64,000 nt of DNA from Terriglobia bacterium (GCA_020072585.1 JAIQGL010000010.1:124001-188000); one strand, 5' to 3'. Shown: positions 1 to 9,627, counted from the stretch's first letter. The notes: a model not told the origin generated them from the letters alone. A program made the numbers and translations.

Positions 1-339
1 GTTGGTCCGCGCTGCAAGCTCCTGAAATGAAAAAGGCTTGGTAATGTAATCGTCGGCGCCCAGGTTAAGTGATTGAATACGGTCAGAGACGCGATTGCGT
101 GCGCTCAGCACCATCACCGGGGTCTCCAGGCCATCAGCGCGCAATTTTTCCAACAACTTCAATCCGTCCGTCTGGCCGAAATTCAAATCCAGGATGATCA
201 GCTTATAGTTCTGCCGCTGCAGCTCGGAAATAACGCTATCTTCGTTGAGTGCGGTGTGCACGGAATAGCCTTCCGATTCCAGAGACTTGGATAAGAATGT
301 TGCCAGGTGAAGATCGTCATCGGCGAGGAGTATCGACAT
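1..339 (-). CDS. Response regulator receiver domain (OmpR type), C-terminus beyond window edge
   Basis: The leftward reading frame starts with ATG at 339 and stays open to base 1, so only the first 113 residues are present. It reads as a CheY-like receiver: acidic pair D7-D8 in MSILLADDD, phospho-acceptor Asp in LIILDLNFGQTDG (about residue 51), Ser/Thr switch in VMVLSAR and the conserved Lys in GADDYITKPF (about 102). The GADDYITKPF form is typical of OmpR/PhoB-type regulators, so a winged-helix output domain is expected outside the window, but it is not seen. A strong Shine-Dalgarno, AAGGAGGT, lies just upstream of the ATG. The histidine kinase partner is not visible. Confidence 0.88.
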   Translation of the reverse strand, partial: MSILLADDDLHLATFLSKSLESEGYSVHTALNEDSVISELQRQNYKLIILDLNFGQTDGLKLLEKLRADGLETPVMVLSARNRVSDRIQSLNLGADDYITKPFSFQELAARTN

Positions 340-706
340 GGCAATCTACCTCCTTCTATCTATGTGGGCCGCGATGGAAACTCTTAAGGCGCGCTTCCTC
401 ATCTAACCCGTTTCTTAAGCATCTACAAGAAAACTAATGGCTAGATGATGGTGATTCTAGAACATAAAAATACTCTATGCTCGACATTAGCGTAATTTTA
501 TGAAGCTAGACAGGTCGGCGTTGCAGATATTTTTCCCTGTCGGGCCACGCCCCGGACGCCGAGGCATTCAAAGCCCATGAAACCCTACTGTTATCATAGT
601 GTTCACGGAATGCTTGTTAAGGTATGCGCGGCGGGCGCGCCCCGCAACCTGCAAAATCTTGATACGATAGTGAGTTTGGATCTTGGGAAAGGCGGCGCCT
701 GCATTA
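340..706. other. Intergenic region between divergent genes
   Basis: About 365 bases between the leftward response regulator and the rightward aldehyde dehydrogenase. It must hold the promoters of both. I see the Shine-Dalgarno of the regulator at its left end but no convincing -35/-10 pair, RNA gene or repeat. Confidence 0.5.
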
Positions 707-2197
707 ATGGCAGCAAAAGTTTTCAAGAATTTCATCGGCGGCGAATGGGTTGAATCCCGCAGCGGCCAAACCTACGAAAACCTGAACCCTGCTGACACGC
801 GCGACGTGATCGGTGTGTTTCAACGTTCTGACAAGCGGGATGTGGATGATGCGGTTTCCGCCGCGCGCCAGGCATTTGAACGCTGGCGGCTGGTGCCTGC
901 TCCCAAACGCGCTGAGATCATCTACCGCGCAGGGGAGATACTGCTGGAACGCAAGGAAGAGTACGCTCGCCTGATGACACGCGAGATGGGTAAAGTGCTG
1001 AAAGAGACGCGCGGCGATGTGCAGGAAGCCGTGGACACCGCGTACTACATGGCCGGAGAGGGCCGGCGGCAGTTCGGCGCAACAGTCCCTTCAGAGCTCC
1101 CCAATAAATTTGCCATGGCGGTACGCATGCCGATTGGTGTATGCGGCATGATCGCTCCCTGGAATTTTCCCATGGCGATCCCCTCCTGGAAGCTCCTGCC
1201 GGCGCTGGTCTGCGGCAACACATGCGTGATCAAGCCTGCTGAAGACACGCCGCTTTCCACGCTGAACCTGTTGAAGGCACTGACTGACGCCGGCTTGCCT
1301 AAAGGCGTGGTCAACGTGGTGACAGGATTTGGCCCTGAGGTGGGCGCGCCGATAGCGGAGCATGCGAACGTGCAGGCAATTTCATTTACCGGCTCAAGCG
1401 AGGTCGGCCGCACCGTGGGTGTAACCGCGGCACAGAGTTTCAAACCGTGCTCGCTGGAGATGGGCGGCAAGAATGCCATCATTATTCTTGATGACGCTAA
1501 TCTCGATCTCGCGCTCGATGGCGTTCTGTGGGGCGCTTTTGGCACCACAGGACAACGCTGCACCGCTGCCAGCCGAGTGATTGTGCAGAAAGGTGTTTAC
1601 CGGCAGTTCGCTGACCGGCTGATCTATCGCGCTCAGCGCCTCAAGGTAGGCAACGGTCAGGACGAAAGCGTGGAGATGGGCCCGCAGATCAATGAACAGC
1701 AGGTGGCCACCACGGAGAAATACGTCCAGATTGGCAAGAATGAAGGCGCAAAGCTGGAAGCCGGCGGCAAGGCGCTGAATACTCCTGACCACGTTTATGG
1801 ATGGTTCTTTGAGCCGACCATCTTCACTGACGTGAATGAAAAGATGCGCATTGCCCAGGAAGAAATCTTTGGCCCTGTGCTCAGCCTGATTCCGGTTGAC
1901 TCGTTTGATCAGGCGATTGAGATCGCCAACGGCGTAACCTACGGGTTATCGTCGTCTGTTTACACGCGCGACGTGAATAAAGCTTTCCGTGCAATGCGCG
2001 ATATTTACGCCGGAATTACATATGTAAACGCGCCCACGATCGGGGCGGAGGTCCATCTGCCTTTCGGAGGTACCAAGTCAACGGGGAATGGACACCGCGA
2101 GGGCGGGCTGGGCGCAATCGATTTCTACACCCAATGGAAATCCATTTACGTTGATTACTCTGACCGGCTGCAGCGCGCCCAGATCGATACCGAATAA
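707..2197 (+). CDS. NAD(P)-dependent aldehyde dehydrogenase
   Basis: A full-length ALDH-superfamily enzyme (496 residues from the ATG at 707) that oxidises an aldehyde to its acid in the cytoplasm. Visible catalytic residues: oxyanion Asn in MIAPWNFPM (N153), cofactor Lys in [10 protein letters not shown] (K176), general base Glu in LEMGGKN (E251) and nucleophile Cys in [11 protein letters not shown] (C285). The C-terminal [17 protein letters not shown] stretch recalls semialdehyde dehydrogenases such as alpha-ketoglutaric or aminoadipic semialdehyde dehydrogenases, but the substrate cannot be read from the sequence. An in-frame TTG at 683 would add eight residues; I prefer 707 because [14 protein letters not shown] is the usual family start. 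The gene appears monocistronic. Confidence 0.9.
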   Translation: MAAKVFKNFIGGEWVESRSGQTYENLNPADTRDVIGVFQRSDKRDVDDAVSAARQAFERWRLVPAPKRAEIIYRAGEILLERKEEYARLMTREMGKVLKETRGDVQEAVDTAYYMAGEGRRQFGATVPSELPNKFAMAVRMPIGVCGMIAPWNFPMAIPSWKLLPALVCGNTCVIKPAEDTPLSTLNLLKALTDAGLPKGVVNVVTGFGPEVGAPIAEHANVQAISFTGSSEVGRTVGVTAAQSFKPCSLEMGGKNAIIILDDANLDLALDGVLWGAFGTTGQRCTAASRVIVQKGVYRQFADRLIYRAQRLKVGNGQDESVEMGPQINEQQVATTEKYVQIGKNEGAKLEAGGKALNTPDHVYGWFFEPTIFTDVNEKMRIAQEEIFGPVLSLIPVDSFDQAIEIANGVTYGLSSSVYTRDVNKAFRAMRDIYAGITYVNAPTIGAEVHLPFGGTKSTGNGHREGGLGAIDFYTQWKSIYVDYSDRLQRAQIDTE

Positions 2198-2317
2198 CGG
2201 CGGGCTTTGGGAGCCAGTCAGGTAAAGCATGCTGCCTGCCACCGGATTTCGCAACGCGCAGTCCAGCTTATAATGAGTCGCAGGACTCGGGCGGAGTAGT
2301 AAAGAGACGCGCGAGCA

Positions 2318-4561
2318 GTGCTTGTGTCCGAAAAGAAACCGGATAAGAATAATCGTTCGCTTCCCCTGACGCAGCGGCGCGCTCTGCTGATCCCGCTCGC
2401 CCTGGGCATCGTCTTACTCTTCGGCGTGGTCTTTGCCCAGCAGGCATTCAATTTGAAGCAGCTGCGGCCGGATTCTGCTGGACAGACACTTGGCTTGGTG
2501 GCGCTTTCCGCCCTGGTTTTCCTGCTGCTGGTTGTTCTCACCTTTGTTCTGTTTCGTAATCTGCTCAAGCTCTATGCTGAACGCCGGCTCGGCGTGCTCG
2601 GCTCGCGCTTTCGTACACGCATGCTGATTGGTGCTCTGGTGCTCTCTTTCGCGCCGGCAATCGTGATGTTTATGTTCTCTTACGGGCTGATGAACCGGTC
2701 CATTGACAAATGGTTCTCTAGCCCCGTCAACGCGCTGCACCAGGGCTCCGGGCGCGTGGCTTCGCTGCTCTCCACCTCACAGGGAGACAGCGCGCGCCAC
2801 ACGGCCATGGATATTGCGGAGTCTCCTGAGATCCAGCACGCCTTTGAAACAGCAAGCTACGCTGGGGTTCTGCACGAATTTCGCCGCCACCAGCACACGC
2901 TGCAAAACGGTTTTGCCGTGGCGATCCGTGAAGGCGACGCTGTAGCTAGCTGGAACTTGCCGCGGCCATGGGCGCTATTGCGCCAGACCATTCCCGAGCC
3001 AAAGAGCCTGCAGAGCGCTCCACAAAAATGGGTCTACCAGAACACGGAATACCTGGTGGCCACGGCACCGGCCGGAAATTCGGGGGCAATCCTGATTGGT
3101 TTGCCTTTGCCAAAGGATTTCTCGCCGGCGCTGGAGCAGATCAACCAGGACCAGCATGATTATGAAACCCTGGGCCACGAGGCGAAGCGCATTCGCGGTC
3201 TGTACATGTTGCTGCTTACGCTGCTGACCGTGCTGGTGCTTTTTGTGGCTACTTGGTCGTCTCTCTTCGTCGCCAAGCTTGTAACGCGTCCGGTAGAGGC
3301 CCTGGCCGAGGCCACGCGGGAAATTTCCATTGGACATCTGGGACACCGGGTTGAGGTTTCCGCAGCCGATGAACTGGGCGAACTGGTTTCATCATTCAAC
3401 GATATGGCCGCCGACCTGGAATCAAGCCGCGAAAAGATTGACCAGTCCGCGCGCGCCCTTACGGAGTCAAATACGGAGCTGGAGCAGCGGCGCCGGCACA
3501 TCGAAACCATCCTGGAGAACATTCCTACGGGCGTGCTCTCACTGGATCCGGAGCGGCGCGTAACTCACAGCAACGTGGCCTTTGGACGAATGTTCTGGCC
3601 CAACGGTGGCGCGCCGATGATCGGCTCAACATTGCGGGAAGTCTTCAGCGCGGAAACAGCATCTGACCTGGAACACCTGCTGCGCCGCGCCGATCGCATG
3701 TCTGTGACCGCGGGACAATTTGAGATCCCGGTGGAAAAAGACAAACTCAACGTGAGCGTAACGGTTTCCTCAGTGCAGCACGGAAAGCAGCGGCTGGGCT
3801 ATGTGGTTGTGTTTGAAGACTATAGCGAACTGCTGAAGGCACAGCGCGAAGCGGCTTGGCGTGAGGTAGCGCGACGCGTGGCCCATGAGATCAAGAACCC
3901 ACTCACGCCCATTGCACTGTCCGCCGAACGCATACGGCGGCACCTGGAGCGCGGCACTGTGCCGGATGAGACTTCGCTTGCCGTGATCCATGGCTGTTCA
4001 GAAACCATTACTGAAGCGGTGCAGACCGTGCGCTCCCTGGTGGACGAGTTCTCTTCCCTGGCACGATTCCCGGCGGCCCAGCCGAGGCCCGCAGACATCA
4101 ATGAAATCGTGGAAGGAACGCTGGCTATGTTCAATGGAAGGCTGGACGGTATCCTGGTGGAGAAGCAGCTTGATTCACATCTGCCGCTGGCCATGGCCGA
4201 TCCTGAGGCGATCAAGCGCGCGCTGGCCAACTTGATCGACAACGCCGCAGAGGCCATGCAGGACTCACGAGTCCGCGAAATACATATCACCACAGCTCTG
4301 CTGGAAGGACGCGATGGGCTGGAGATCATGATTGCCGATACAGGCCATGGCATCAACCGCGAGGTGAAAGAAAAGCTTTTTCTGCCCTATTTCTCCACCA
4401 AAAAGCGCGGTACCGGCCTTGGTCTTGCGATTGTACGGCGCATTATTGAAGACCATCACGGCACGATTCGTGTGGAAGAAAACAAACCGGCAGGCGCAAA
4501 GTTTTTAGTGGAGCTGCCGCTGGCGGGCGAGATGGCCACAACGGAGTCGCAGAGTGCATAG
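2318..4561 (+). CDS. NtrY-like membrane sensor histidine kinase
   Basis: A 747-residue sensor kinase starting with GTG. Three hydrophobic segments lie near the N-terminus (about 21-41, 57-80, 101-121), then an extracytoplasmic region to about 290, a further membrane segment (about 292-318), a HAMP linker beginning at VTRPVEALAEATREIS, a PAS domain (about 395-500) and the kinase core. The phospho-accepting His is H523 in VAHEIKNPLTPIALSAERI; the N box (NLIDNAAEAM) and G boxes (DTGHGI, GTGLGLAI) are intact. This architecture and H box match NtrY, the nitrogen-related sensor kinase. The gene overlaps the downstream regulator by 8 bases, so the two are co-transcribed and probably translationally coupled. 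Confidence 0.9.
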   Translation: MLVSEKKPDKNNRSLPLTQRRALLIPLALGIVLLFGVVFAQQAFNLKQLRPDSAGQTLGLVALSALVFLLLVVLTFVLFRNLLKLYAERRLGVLGSRFRTRMLIGALVLSFAPAIVMFMFSYGLMNRSIDKWFSSPVNALHQGSGRVASLLSTSQGDSARHTAMDIAESPEIQHAFETASYAGVLHEFRRHQHTLQNGFAVAIREGDAVASWNLPRPWALLRQTIPEPKSLQSAPQKWVYQNTEYLVATAPAGNSGAILIGLPLPKDFSPALEQINQDQHDYETLGHEAKRIRGLYMLLLTLLTVLVLFVATWSSLFVAKLVTRPVEALAEATREISIGHLGHRVEVSAADELGELVSSFNDMAADLESSREKIDQSARALTESNTELEQRRRHIETILENIPTGVLSLDPERRVTHSNVAFGRMFWPNGGAPMIGSTLREVFSAETASDLEHLLRRADRMSVTAGQFEIPVEKDKLNVSVTVSSVQHGKQRLGYVVVFEDYSELLKAQREAAWREVARRVAHEIKNPLTPIALSAERIRRHLERGTVPDETSLAVIHGCSETITEAVQTVRSLVDEFSSLARFPAAQPRPADINEIVEGTLAMFNGRLDGILVEKQLDSHLPLAMADPEAIKRALANLIDNAAEAMQDSRVREIHITTALLEGRDGLEIMIADTGHGINREVKEKLFLPYFSTKKRGTGLGLAIVRRIIEDHHGTIRVEENKPAGAKFLVELPLAGEMATTESQSA

Positions 4562-5903
4562 CGTTCTGGTAGTGGATGATGAAAAAGATATCCGGGAGTC
4601 ACTGCGTGGCGTCCTGGAAGATGAAGGATATAAGGTCCTGCTGGCGGAGAGCGGCGAAACCTGCCTGGAGCAGTTGAAGAAGCGCTCCTGTGAAGTGGTG
4701 CTACTGGATATATGGCTGCCCGGCATGGACGGACTTGAAACTCTGGAGCGAATCCGGCAGACGGAAGATCCTCCAGAAGTGATCATTATCTCCGGTCATG
4801 GGACTATTGAGACCGCCGTCCGCGCCACCAAGCTTGGTGCGTTTGACTTTCTGGAAAAGCCCCTCTCGCTGGATAAGACGCTGATCGTGTTGAAAAACGC
4901 GGTGGAAGCGCACCGCCTTCGCCTGGAAAACGCGGAATTCAAAAAGCAGTTTCAAGCCAAGAGCGTGATCGTGGGCGAAAGCATCCCCATGAAGGCCTTG
5001 CGGCATGAGATCGCCGTGATGGCGCCAACGAATGGACGGGTCCTTATTTATGGAGAATCAGGGACGGGCAAGGAGCTGGTTGCGCACGCGATCCATGCGC
5101 ACAGCCTGCGAAAGGACAACCTGTTTGTAGAAGTGAACTGTGCCGCCATCCCAGAAGACTGGATTGAAAGCGAACTTTTTGGCCACCGCAAGGGCGCGCT
5201 GCCGGGCGCGGCGAGCGACAAAGAAGGAAAATTCGAAAAGGCGAGCGAAGGCACCTTGTTTCTGGATGAGGTTGGCGACATGAGCCTGAAGACCCAGTCC
5301 AAAGTACTGCGCACGCTCGACGAGCAAACGTTCACCCCGGTTGGCGACGATGAGCCGGTCAAGGTTGACGTGCGCGTGATCGCAGCAACAAACAAAGATC
5401 TGGAAGAAGAGATTTCCAAAGGCAACTTTCGAGAAGACCTTTTTTATCGCCTGAACGTGATCCCGTTTTATGTGCCTCCGCTGCGCGAGCGCAAAGAAGA
5501 CATCCCGCTCCTTTCGCGGCATTTTTTGAAAGAGTTTTCCGCCGCATACAGCCGGCGCTCCCGTGAAATTACAGACGACGCGATTGATACCCTGGCTCGC
5601 TACTCCTGGCCGGGTAACGTGCGCGAGTTGCGTAACGTGATTGAACGCCTGGTCATCATGAACCCTACGGCACAGAAGATCGAACGTAAACACCTGCCGC
5701 CGCTGATTCATCGCGAGGGAGGCCGCGCCACTGCCGGATTTTCCACGCTGCACCAGGCCCGTGCCGCATATGAGCGAGACTATATTCTCAAAAAACTGGA
5801 TGAGAACCACGGCAACGTTACCCGCGCCGCGGAGGTCCTTGGACTGGAGCGCAGCCATCTGTATCGCAAAATGAAGACGCTGGGGATTGCAGTGAAGGAG
5901 TAA
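4554..5903 (+). CDS. NtrX/NtrC-like AAA+ response regulator with degenerate GAFTGA loop
   Basis: A 449-residue response regulator starting at GTG inside the end of the kinase gene. Order: receiver domain (phospho-Asp D52 in VVLLDIWLPG), AAA+ domain with Walker A GESGTGKE and Walker B GTLFLDEVGDM, and a Fis-type helix-turn-helix (NVTRAAEVLGLERSHLYRKM). The sigma-54 contact loop, normally GAFTGA, reads GALPGA at residues 214-219 (5193-5210). In the NtrC family the Phe-Thr pair is needed to engage sigma-54, and NtrX-type proteins often lack it, so this regulator may act on sigma-70 promoters. It pairs with the NtrY-like kinase upstream. Confidence 0.9.
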   Translation: MHSVLVVDDEKDIRESLRGVLEDEGYKVLLAESGETCLEQLKKRSCEVVLLDIWLPGMDGLETLERIRQTEDPPEVIIISGHGTIETAVRATKLGAFDFLEKPLSLDKTLIVLKNAVEAHRLRLENAEFKKQFQAKSVIVGESIPMKALRHEIAVMAPTNGRVLIYGESGTGKELVAHAIHAHSLRKDNLFVEVNCAAIPEDWIESELFGHRKGALPGAASDKEGKFEKASEGTLFLDEVGDMSLKTQSKVLRTLDEQTFTPVGDDEPVKVDVRVIAATNKDLEEEISKGNFREDLFYRLNVIPFYVPPLRERKEDIPLLSRHFLKEFSAAYSRRSREITDDAIDTLARYSWPGNVRELRNVIERLVIMNPTAQKIERKHLPPLIHREGGRATAGFSTLHQARAAYERDYILKKLDENHGNVTRAAEVLGLERSHLYRKMKTLGIAVKE

Positions 5904-5906
5904 ACA

Positions 5907-5934
5907 ATTAGCAAATGACGATTAGCGTGTGACG
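5907..5934 (+). repeat. Two imperfect tandem copies of a 14-base unit
   Basis: ATTAGCAAATGACG is followed directly by ATTAGCGTGTGACG, 11 of 14 bases alike, just after the ntrX-like stop codon. Too short to assign a role; may be debris of a dispersed intergenic repeat. Confidence 0.4.
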
Positions 5935-5988
5935 CGAATGGCCAAAGCGGCATATCTCACTTCAAAATTCCTTACAATGATTAGATAA

Positions 5989-6618
5989 ATGAATATTGAG
6001 ATTCAATGGCCGGGAAGGAAACGGATTTTGCTCAGACAAAAACTCTGCTTGTTGTTATTGATTGCTGCTCTGTTGGCGATGCCATTGCGGAACGCTGCGC
6101 AAAGCAAGCCGCAGCAGTCCGCCATCACGATCCATGTTTCCAAGTCAGGATTGTTCTCCGGTTTTGCGCACAATCACATTGTGGTGGCGCCAATCAATCA
6201 CGCAACCGTCGACCCCGCACATCTGTCCGCGGAAATCACCGTCGTGTCCAAAGAGATGAAGGTCACCGATCCGGAAGTTTCAGAGAAAGACCGCGCTGAG
6301 ATCCAAAGCACCATGCTTGGCCCAAAGGTGCTTGATCACGAGAAATATCCGGAGATACATTTCAAGTCTTCGCATATCGAGCAAACCAGCCCTCAGCATT
6401 ATCGCGTTGCGGGAACCCTGGAACTGCATGGCACGAAACGGGAAATCACGCTGGAAGTCACGGGCGGGGCTGAACATTATCACGGTGCGACAAAACTGAA
6501 GCAGTCTGACTTTGGCATCAAGCCAATTTCACTGGGTGGCGGGTCCATAAAAGTAAAAGACGAGCTGGAACTGGAATTTGATGTTTACACGACCGAGCCA
6601 GCCCGGGATGTACGCTAA
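5989..6618 (+). CDS. YceI-family secreted lipid-binding protein
   Basis: A 209-residue protein with a basic start and a hydrophobic signal segment (LCLLLLIAALLAM, residues 19-31), followed by a YceI-like lipocalin fold: the early GLFSGFAHNHIV stretch, a central KYPEIHFKS strand and the closing LHGTKREITLEV and KDELELEFDV strands. YceI proteins are periplasmic and bind polyisoprenoid or amphiphilic compounds; the ligand here is unknown. It is separated by 85 bases from the regulator upstream and 56 bases from the DUF1223 gene downstream, so the last two may be co-transcribed. The signal peptide start at 5989 gives slightly long N-terminal residues; no strong ribosome site is visible. Confidence 0.82.
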   Translation: MNIEIQWPGRKRILLRQKLCLLLLIAALLAMPLRNAAQSKPQQSAITIHVSKSGLFSGFAHNHIVVAPINHATVDPAHLSAEITVVSKEMKVTDPEVSEKDRAEIQSTMLGPKVLDHEKYPEIHFKSSHIEQTSPQHYRVAGTLELHGTKREITLEVTGGAEHYHGATKLKQSDFGIKPISLGGGSIKVKDELELEFDVYTTEPARDVR

Positions 6619-6674
6619 AAACTACCCGCTGAAATAACGCCAGATGAACAGATGTTGTAACCAAATGGTGTGCG

Positions 6675-7463
6675 ATGCATCTTATGGCCATGGGACGTTT
6701 CGTTGCGCTCGCAATTTTCCTGTTCACAGCTATCTATCTGTCCGTTGTGTTCGCCAAGCCTCCTGCGCCCGCTGGCTCCCACAAAGCCGTGGTGGTGGAG
6801 CTATTTACCTCTGAAGGCTGCTCCAGTTGTCCGCCCGCCGATGAGTTGCTGGGCCATTTACGCCAGGACTTGGCCGCCAGGAACATACAGGTCATTCCTC
6901 TGGGGTTCCATGTTGATTACTGGAATTCTCTGGGATGGAAGGACCGGTTCTCAGCAGCTGAATTCAGCCAGCGGCAAGAGCAATATGCGCATAGCCTGCG
7001 CGTGGATGGCCCCTATACCCCGCAAATGGTGGTGGATGGCCAACTTGAGTTTGTCGGCAATAATGCCGGACAGGCGCAGCGCGCCATCAACCAAGCCGCA
7101 AGCCAGCCGGAAATAGTAGAAGTAAAGATCAGCGTGGCAGACGCGGACCAATTGATAGTCCAGGTTAAAGCTCCTGCTTCAGCCAATGACGCGAATGTGA
7201 TGCTGGCGATTACAGAAGACAATCTCACCACTAAGGTTGGCTCGGGAGAAAATGGTGGCCGCACGCTGCATCACACCGCAGTGGTCCGCGAGCTACGACA
7301 GATTGCGCGGCTCCATGATGGCGGCTTTGAAGCGAACGTGCCGTTCAAAGTAGAGAAAGAATGGAAGCGCGAAGATCTGCGCGCGACGGTCTTTGTTCAG
7401 CAGGGGCCCAGCGGGAAGATCCAGGGCGCGGCTTCAGTTGCCCTGATGGTTCATCCGCGCTGA
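6675..7463 (+). CDS. DUF1223 secreted thioredoxin-fold protein
   Basis: A 262-residue protein with an N-terminal signal segment and the characteristic DUF1223 opening VVELFTSEGCSSCPPADELL, in which Cys-x-x-Cys (CSSC) occupies the thioredoxin active-site position. HVDYWNSLGWKDRF and VDGPYTPQMVVDG are further family hallmarks. The function of DUF1223 is not established; a periplasmic redox role is a reasonable inference. Three near starts exist (6675, 6684, 6690) and none has a clear ribosome site. Its last 30 bases overlap the 3' end of the convergent gene at 7434. Confidence 0.85.
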   Translation: MHLMAMGRFVALAIFLFTAIYLSVVFAKPPAPAGSHKAVVVELFTSEGCSSCPPADELLGHLRQDLAARNIQVIPLGFHVDYWNSLGWKDRFSAAEFSQRQEQYAHSLRVDGPYTPQMVVDGQLEFVGNNAGQAQRAINQAASQPEIVEVKISVADADQLIVQVKAPASANDANVMLAITEDNLTTKVGSGENGGRTLHHTAVVRELRQIARLHDGGFEANVPFKVEKEWKREDLRATVFVQQGPSGKIQGAASVALMVHPR

Positions 7464-8333
7464 GGTGCGGTTCAGCTTTGCCAGTTCCTCAAGGAACAGC
7501 GGGTTGTTGGGAAACTGCTGATGCAGGTCTTCCAGCTTCTTACGGGCTTCGGCGGGATTGTTGCGGCGTACATCCTCAAAAGCCACTAAAATCCGGGCAA
7601 ACGGAGCCAGATAGCGGGCATGTTCAGCGGCCATGGCAAGTTCTTTCATGCCTTCCTGTTCGTCTCCTTTGATACCACCCAGACGCAACATCCACCGCAC
7701 AGGAGCTGATTTGCGGCCAACAATGTATTTGCCCATGCCAGTCGCAACGTACGCATCATAGGAATCGGGAGACTGTGCCAGCAGCTTTTCTGAGTACCCT
7801 GTTGCCGCCTTGATATAGGAAATGGCCTTGAGGTCTCGCTTGGTGAAGATGCCCAGATCGTCACCGTGAAGCCCATTGCTGAGTGAGAGCGCCAGCAACG
7901 CACGTGGATCATTCGCATCATGACTCAGGCGGTCCTGTGCCAGCTTTTCCGCACGGTCCAGGGCGCCATCAAAAATCTTCTTGTTCGCCGGCTCCCAGGC
8001 ATAGGAATCGCGGGCGTTGAAACCATCGTCAGTGGTAAATACTTCGCTGCGGAGGGCGTGTAAACGGCTGAGTTCACCGAAAAATGCCACCCATGCCTGC
8101 GCCACATAAGGCAACGGATCATCCTGAGCAACAGCTTTGGCTTCATCGGCCGCCTTGAAGGCATCCTGGAACTTGAGATCAAACATGGCGCGATAGGACT
8201 GGGCCAATTTTTCGTCCACTGAGGGCGCCTTGTAGGCCACTTGCTGGACCTGCCCCGGGGCGCGGGAAATAAGCGTCAGCAGGGCAAGGATCAACAAAGC
8301 GACAGTCTTTTGGCGGTTTCCGATTTCCAACAT
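7434..8333 (-). CDS. Secreted alpha-helical (TPR-like) protein, paralogue 1
   Basis: A 299-residue protein with an N-terminal signal segment (TVALLILALLTLISRAPGQ) and no catalytic motif I recognise. The rest is rich in Ala/Leu/Asp helices of TPR/SEL1 style (for example DAFKAADEAKAVAQDDPLPY and ARKKLEDLHQQFPNNPLFLE). It is clearly paralogous to the gene at 8507: both share the ATGYSEKLLA, YDAYVATGMGKYI, APVRWMLRLGG.KGD and NNPLF..E.AKLNR blocks in the same order. The 3' end overlaps the convergent DUF1223 gene by 30 bases. A short-spaced GGGAGA precedes the ATG. Exported and unknown in function. Confidence 0.8.
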   Translation of the reverse strand: MLEIGNRQKTVALLILALLTLISRAPGQVQQVAYKAPSVDEKLAQSYRAMFDLKFQDAFKAADEAKAVAQDDPLPYVAQAWVAFFGELSRLHALRSEVFTTDDGFNARDSYAWEPANKKIFDGALDRAEKLAQDRLSHDANDPRALLALSLSNGLHGDDLGIFTKRDLKAISYIKAATGYSEKLLAQSPDSYDAYVATGMGKYIVGRKSAPVRWMLRLGGIKGDEQEGMKELAMAAEHARYLAPFARILVAFEDVRRNNPAEARKKLEDLHQQFPNNPLFLEELAKLNRTSARMNHQGN

Positions 8334-8506
8334 TCTCTCCCAGTCTTTCAGGGTATCGGCATGCTAACAGGTCGCGTTAGGTTTGCCGATGTACGAAAGG
8401 GTATGTCCCTCATCGCCCCATCCATGGCCTGCGGGCAGCTATTCTTGGCGGGGCTCAAACTACCGGAAACTTCTATTGTAAATGAGAGCTGAAAGAAAAC
8501 ACCCCG

Positions 8507-9409
8507 TTAGTGCTGCCCTAGTCCCACCGATGGACGGTTCAGCTTGGCAATTTCCTGGGAAAACAGGGGATTATTGGGGAAATGTTCACGCAGCCACTCG
8601 AGTTTCTTGCGGGCTTCTTTAGGGTTCTTGCGGCGCAGATCGTCAAATGCCAGCAGAATGCGGGCAAAAGGCGCAAGAAAGCGGCCGTGATCAGCCACCA
8701 GGGCCAACTCTTTCACGCCCTGTTCCTGGTCTCCCTTGAATCCACCCAGGCGCAGCATCCAGCGGACCGGCGCGGCTTTGCCGCCAATAATGTATTTGCC
8801 CATCCCGGTGGCAATGTAGGCGTCATAATAATCAGGGAAGCGTGCCAGAAGACGCTCAGAGTATCCGGTAGCCGTTTTTGTATAAGAAAGGGCGCTGAAC
8901 TTCTTCTTGGAGATCAAAGCAGCGTCATCAGCACGCAACCCGCTTGCCAGGGAGAGAGAAAAAAGCGCCCTGGGATCATCTTTGGCCTGCTTCAGCCGTT
9001 CCTGTGCCAGTTTTTCCGCGGTGCTTAGCGCATTATCAAAATCCTTGCGCGACTGCGGATCCCACGCAATGGCGGCGCCATCAATAAACCCATTGTCGGA
9101 GCCGAATAGTTCGCTGCGCAGGATGTGCATGCGATCGAATTCCCGAAAAAGCACGGCACATGCCTGTGCCACCCAGGGGACGGGATCGTCTTTGGCCAGA
9201 TTTTTTGCAACCTCAGCCAGCCGCCGCGCTTCATCAAACCGCAGGTTATACATTGAACTGAAACTTTGGTCCAGCAGGGAATCCATGTTCTGCGTCTGCG
9301 CGGAGATGCTGGGTTGAGCTGCCACCTGGGCAATAGCCGGCTTCGGCCATGACAAAACAATCAGCACAAGTGCCGCAAAAACAACCTTATTTTGAGTACT
9401 AATCAACAA
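8507..9409 (-). CDS. Secreted alpha-helical (TPR-like) protein, paralogue 2
   Basis: A 300-residue exported protein beginning at TTG (9409), supported by the ribosome site AGAGGAAA upstream. The signal segment is VVFAALVLIVLSWPKPAIAQ. Its body matches the neighbouring paralogue along the full length: ATGYSERLLARFPDYYDAY, GMGKYIIGGKAAPVRWMLRL and the C-terminal FPNNPLFSQEIAKLNR. The two genes are tandem, same strand, 173 bases apart, so a local duplication is the simplest origin. No domain beyond TPR-like helices is recognised; the role is unknown. Confidence 0.8.
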   Translation of the reverse strand: MLISTQNKVVFAALVLIVLSWPKPAIAQVAAQPSISAQTQNMDSLLDQSFSSMYNLRFDEARRLAEVAKNLAKDDPVPWVAQACAVLFREFDRMHILRSELFGSDNGFIDGAAIAWDPQSRKDFDNALSTAEKLAQERLKQAKDDPRALFSLSLASGLRADDAALISKKKFSALSYTKTATGYSERLLARFPDYYDAYIATGMGKYIIGGKAAPVRWMLRLGGFKGDQEQGVKELALVADHGRFLAPFARILLAFDDLRRKNPKEARKKLEWLREHFPNNPLFSQEIAKLNRPSVGLGQH

Positions 9410-9546
9410 AAATTTCCTCTCCGGGCGGCTACTGCCGCAGCATATTAACAGGTTTGATGCATTCCAAGCCGCCTTCGGAGACAGCGGACAGAATTTGCGC
9501 GTCGTGTACCTGAAATGATCATAAACAAGGAACTTTTCCGGCTTCG

Positions 9547-9560
9547 GGAATATTTATTCC
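9547..9560. promoter_or_regulatory. 14-base inverted repeat upstream of the phosphoesterase operon
   Basis: GGAATATTTATTCC consists of 6-base arms around TT and sits 68 bases before the ATG of the rightward operon, in the divergent gap with the leftward gene at 9409. It could be an operator for either gene; chance is not excluded. Confidence 0.35.
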
Positions 9561-9627
9561 GCCGCACAGTTATTTAGCCAGATGGCCGCGTAGCTGCACC
9601 GAAACGCGCGTCTCCAAGGAGGAACGA

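Noticed and set aside
5058-5858. 266-codon open frame antisense to the NtrX-like gene
   Set aside because: It mirrors codon structure of the real gene on the other strand, has no ribosome site and no recognisable domain.
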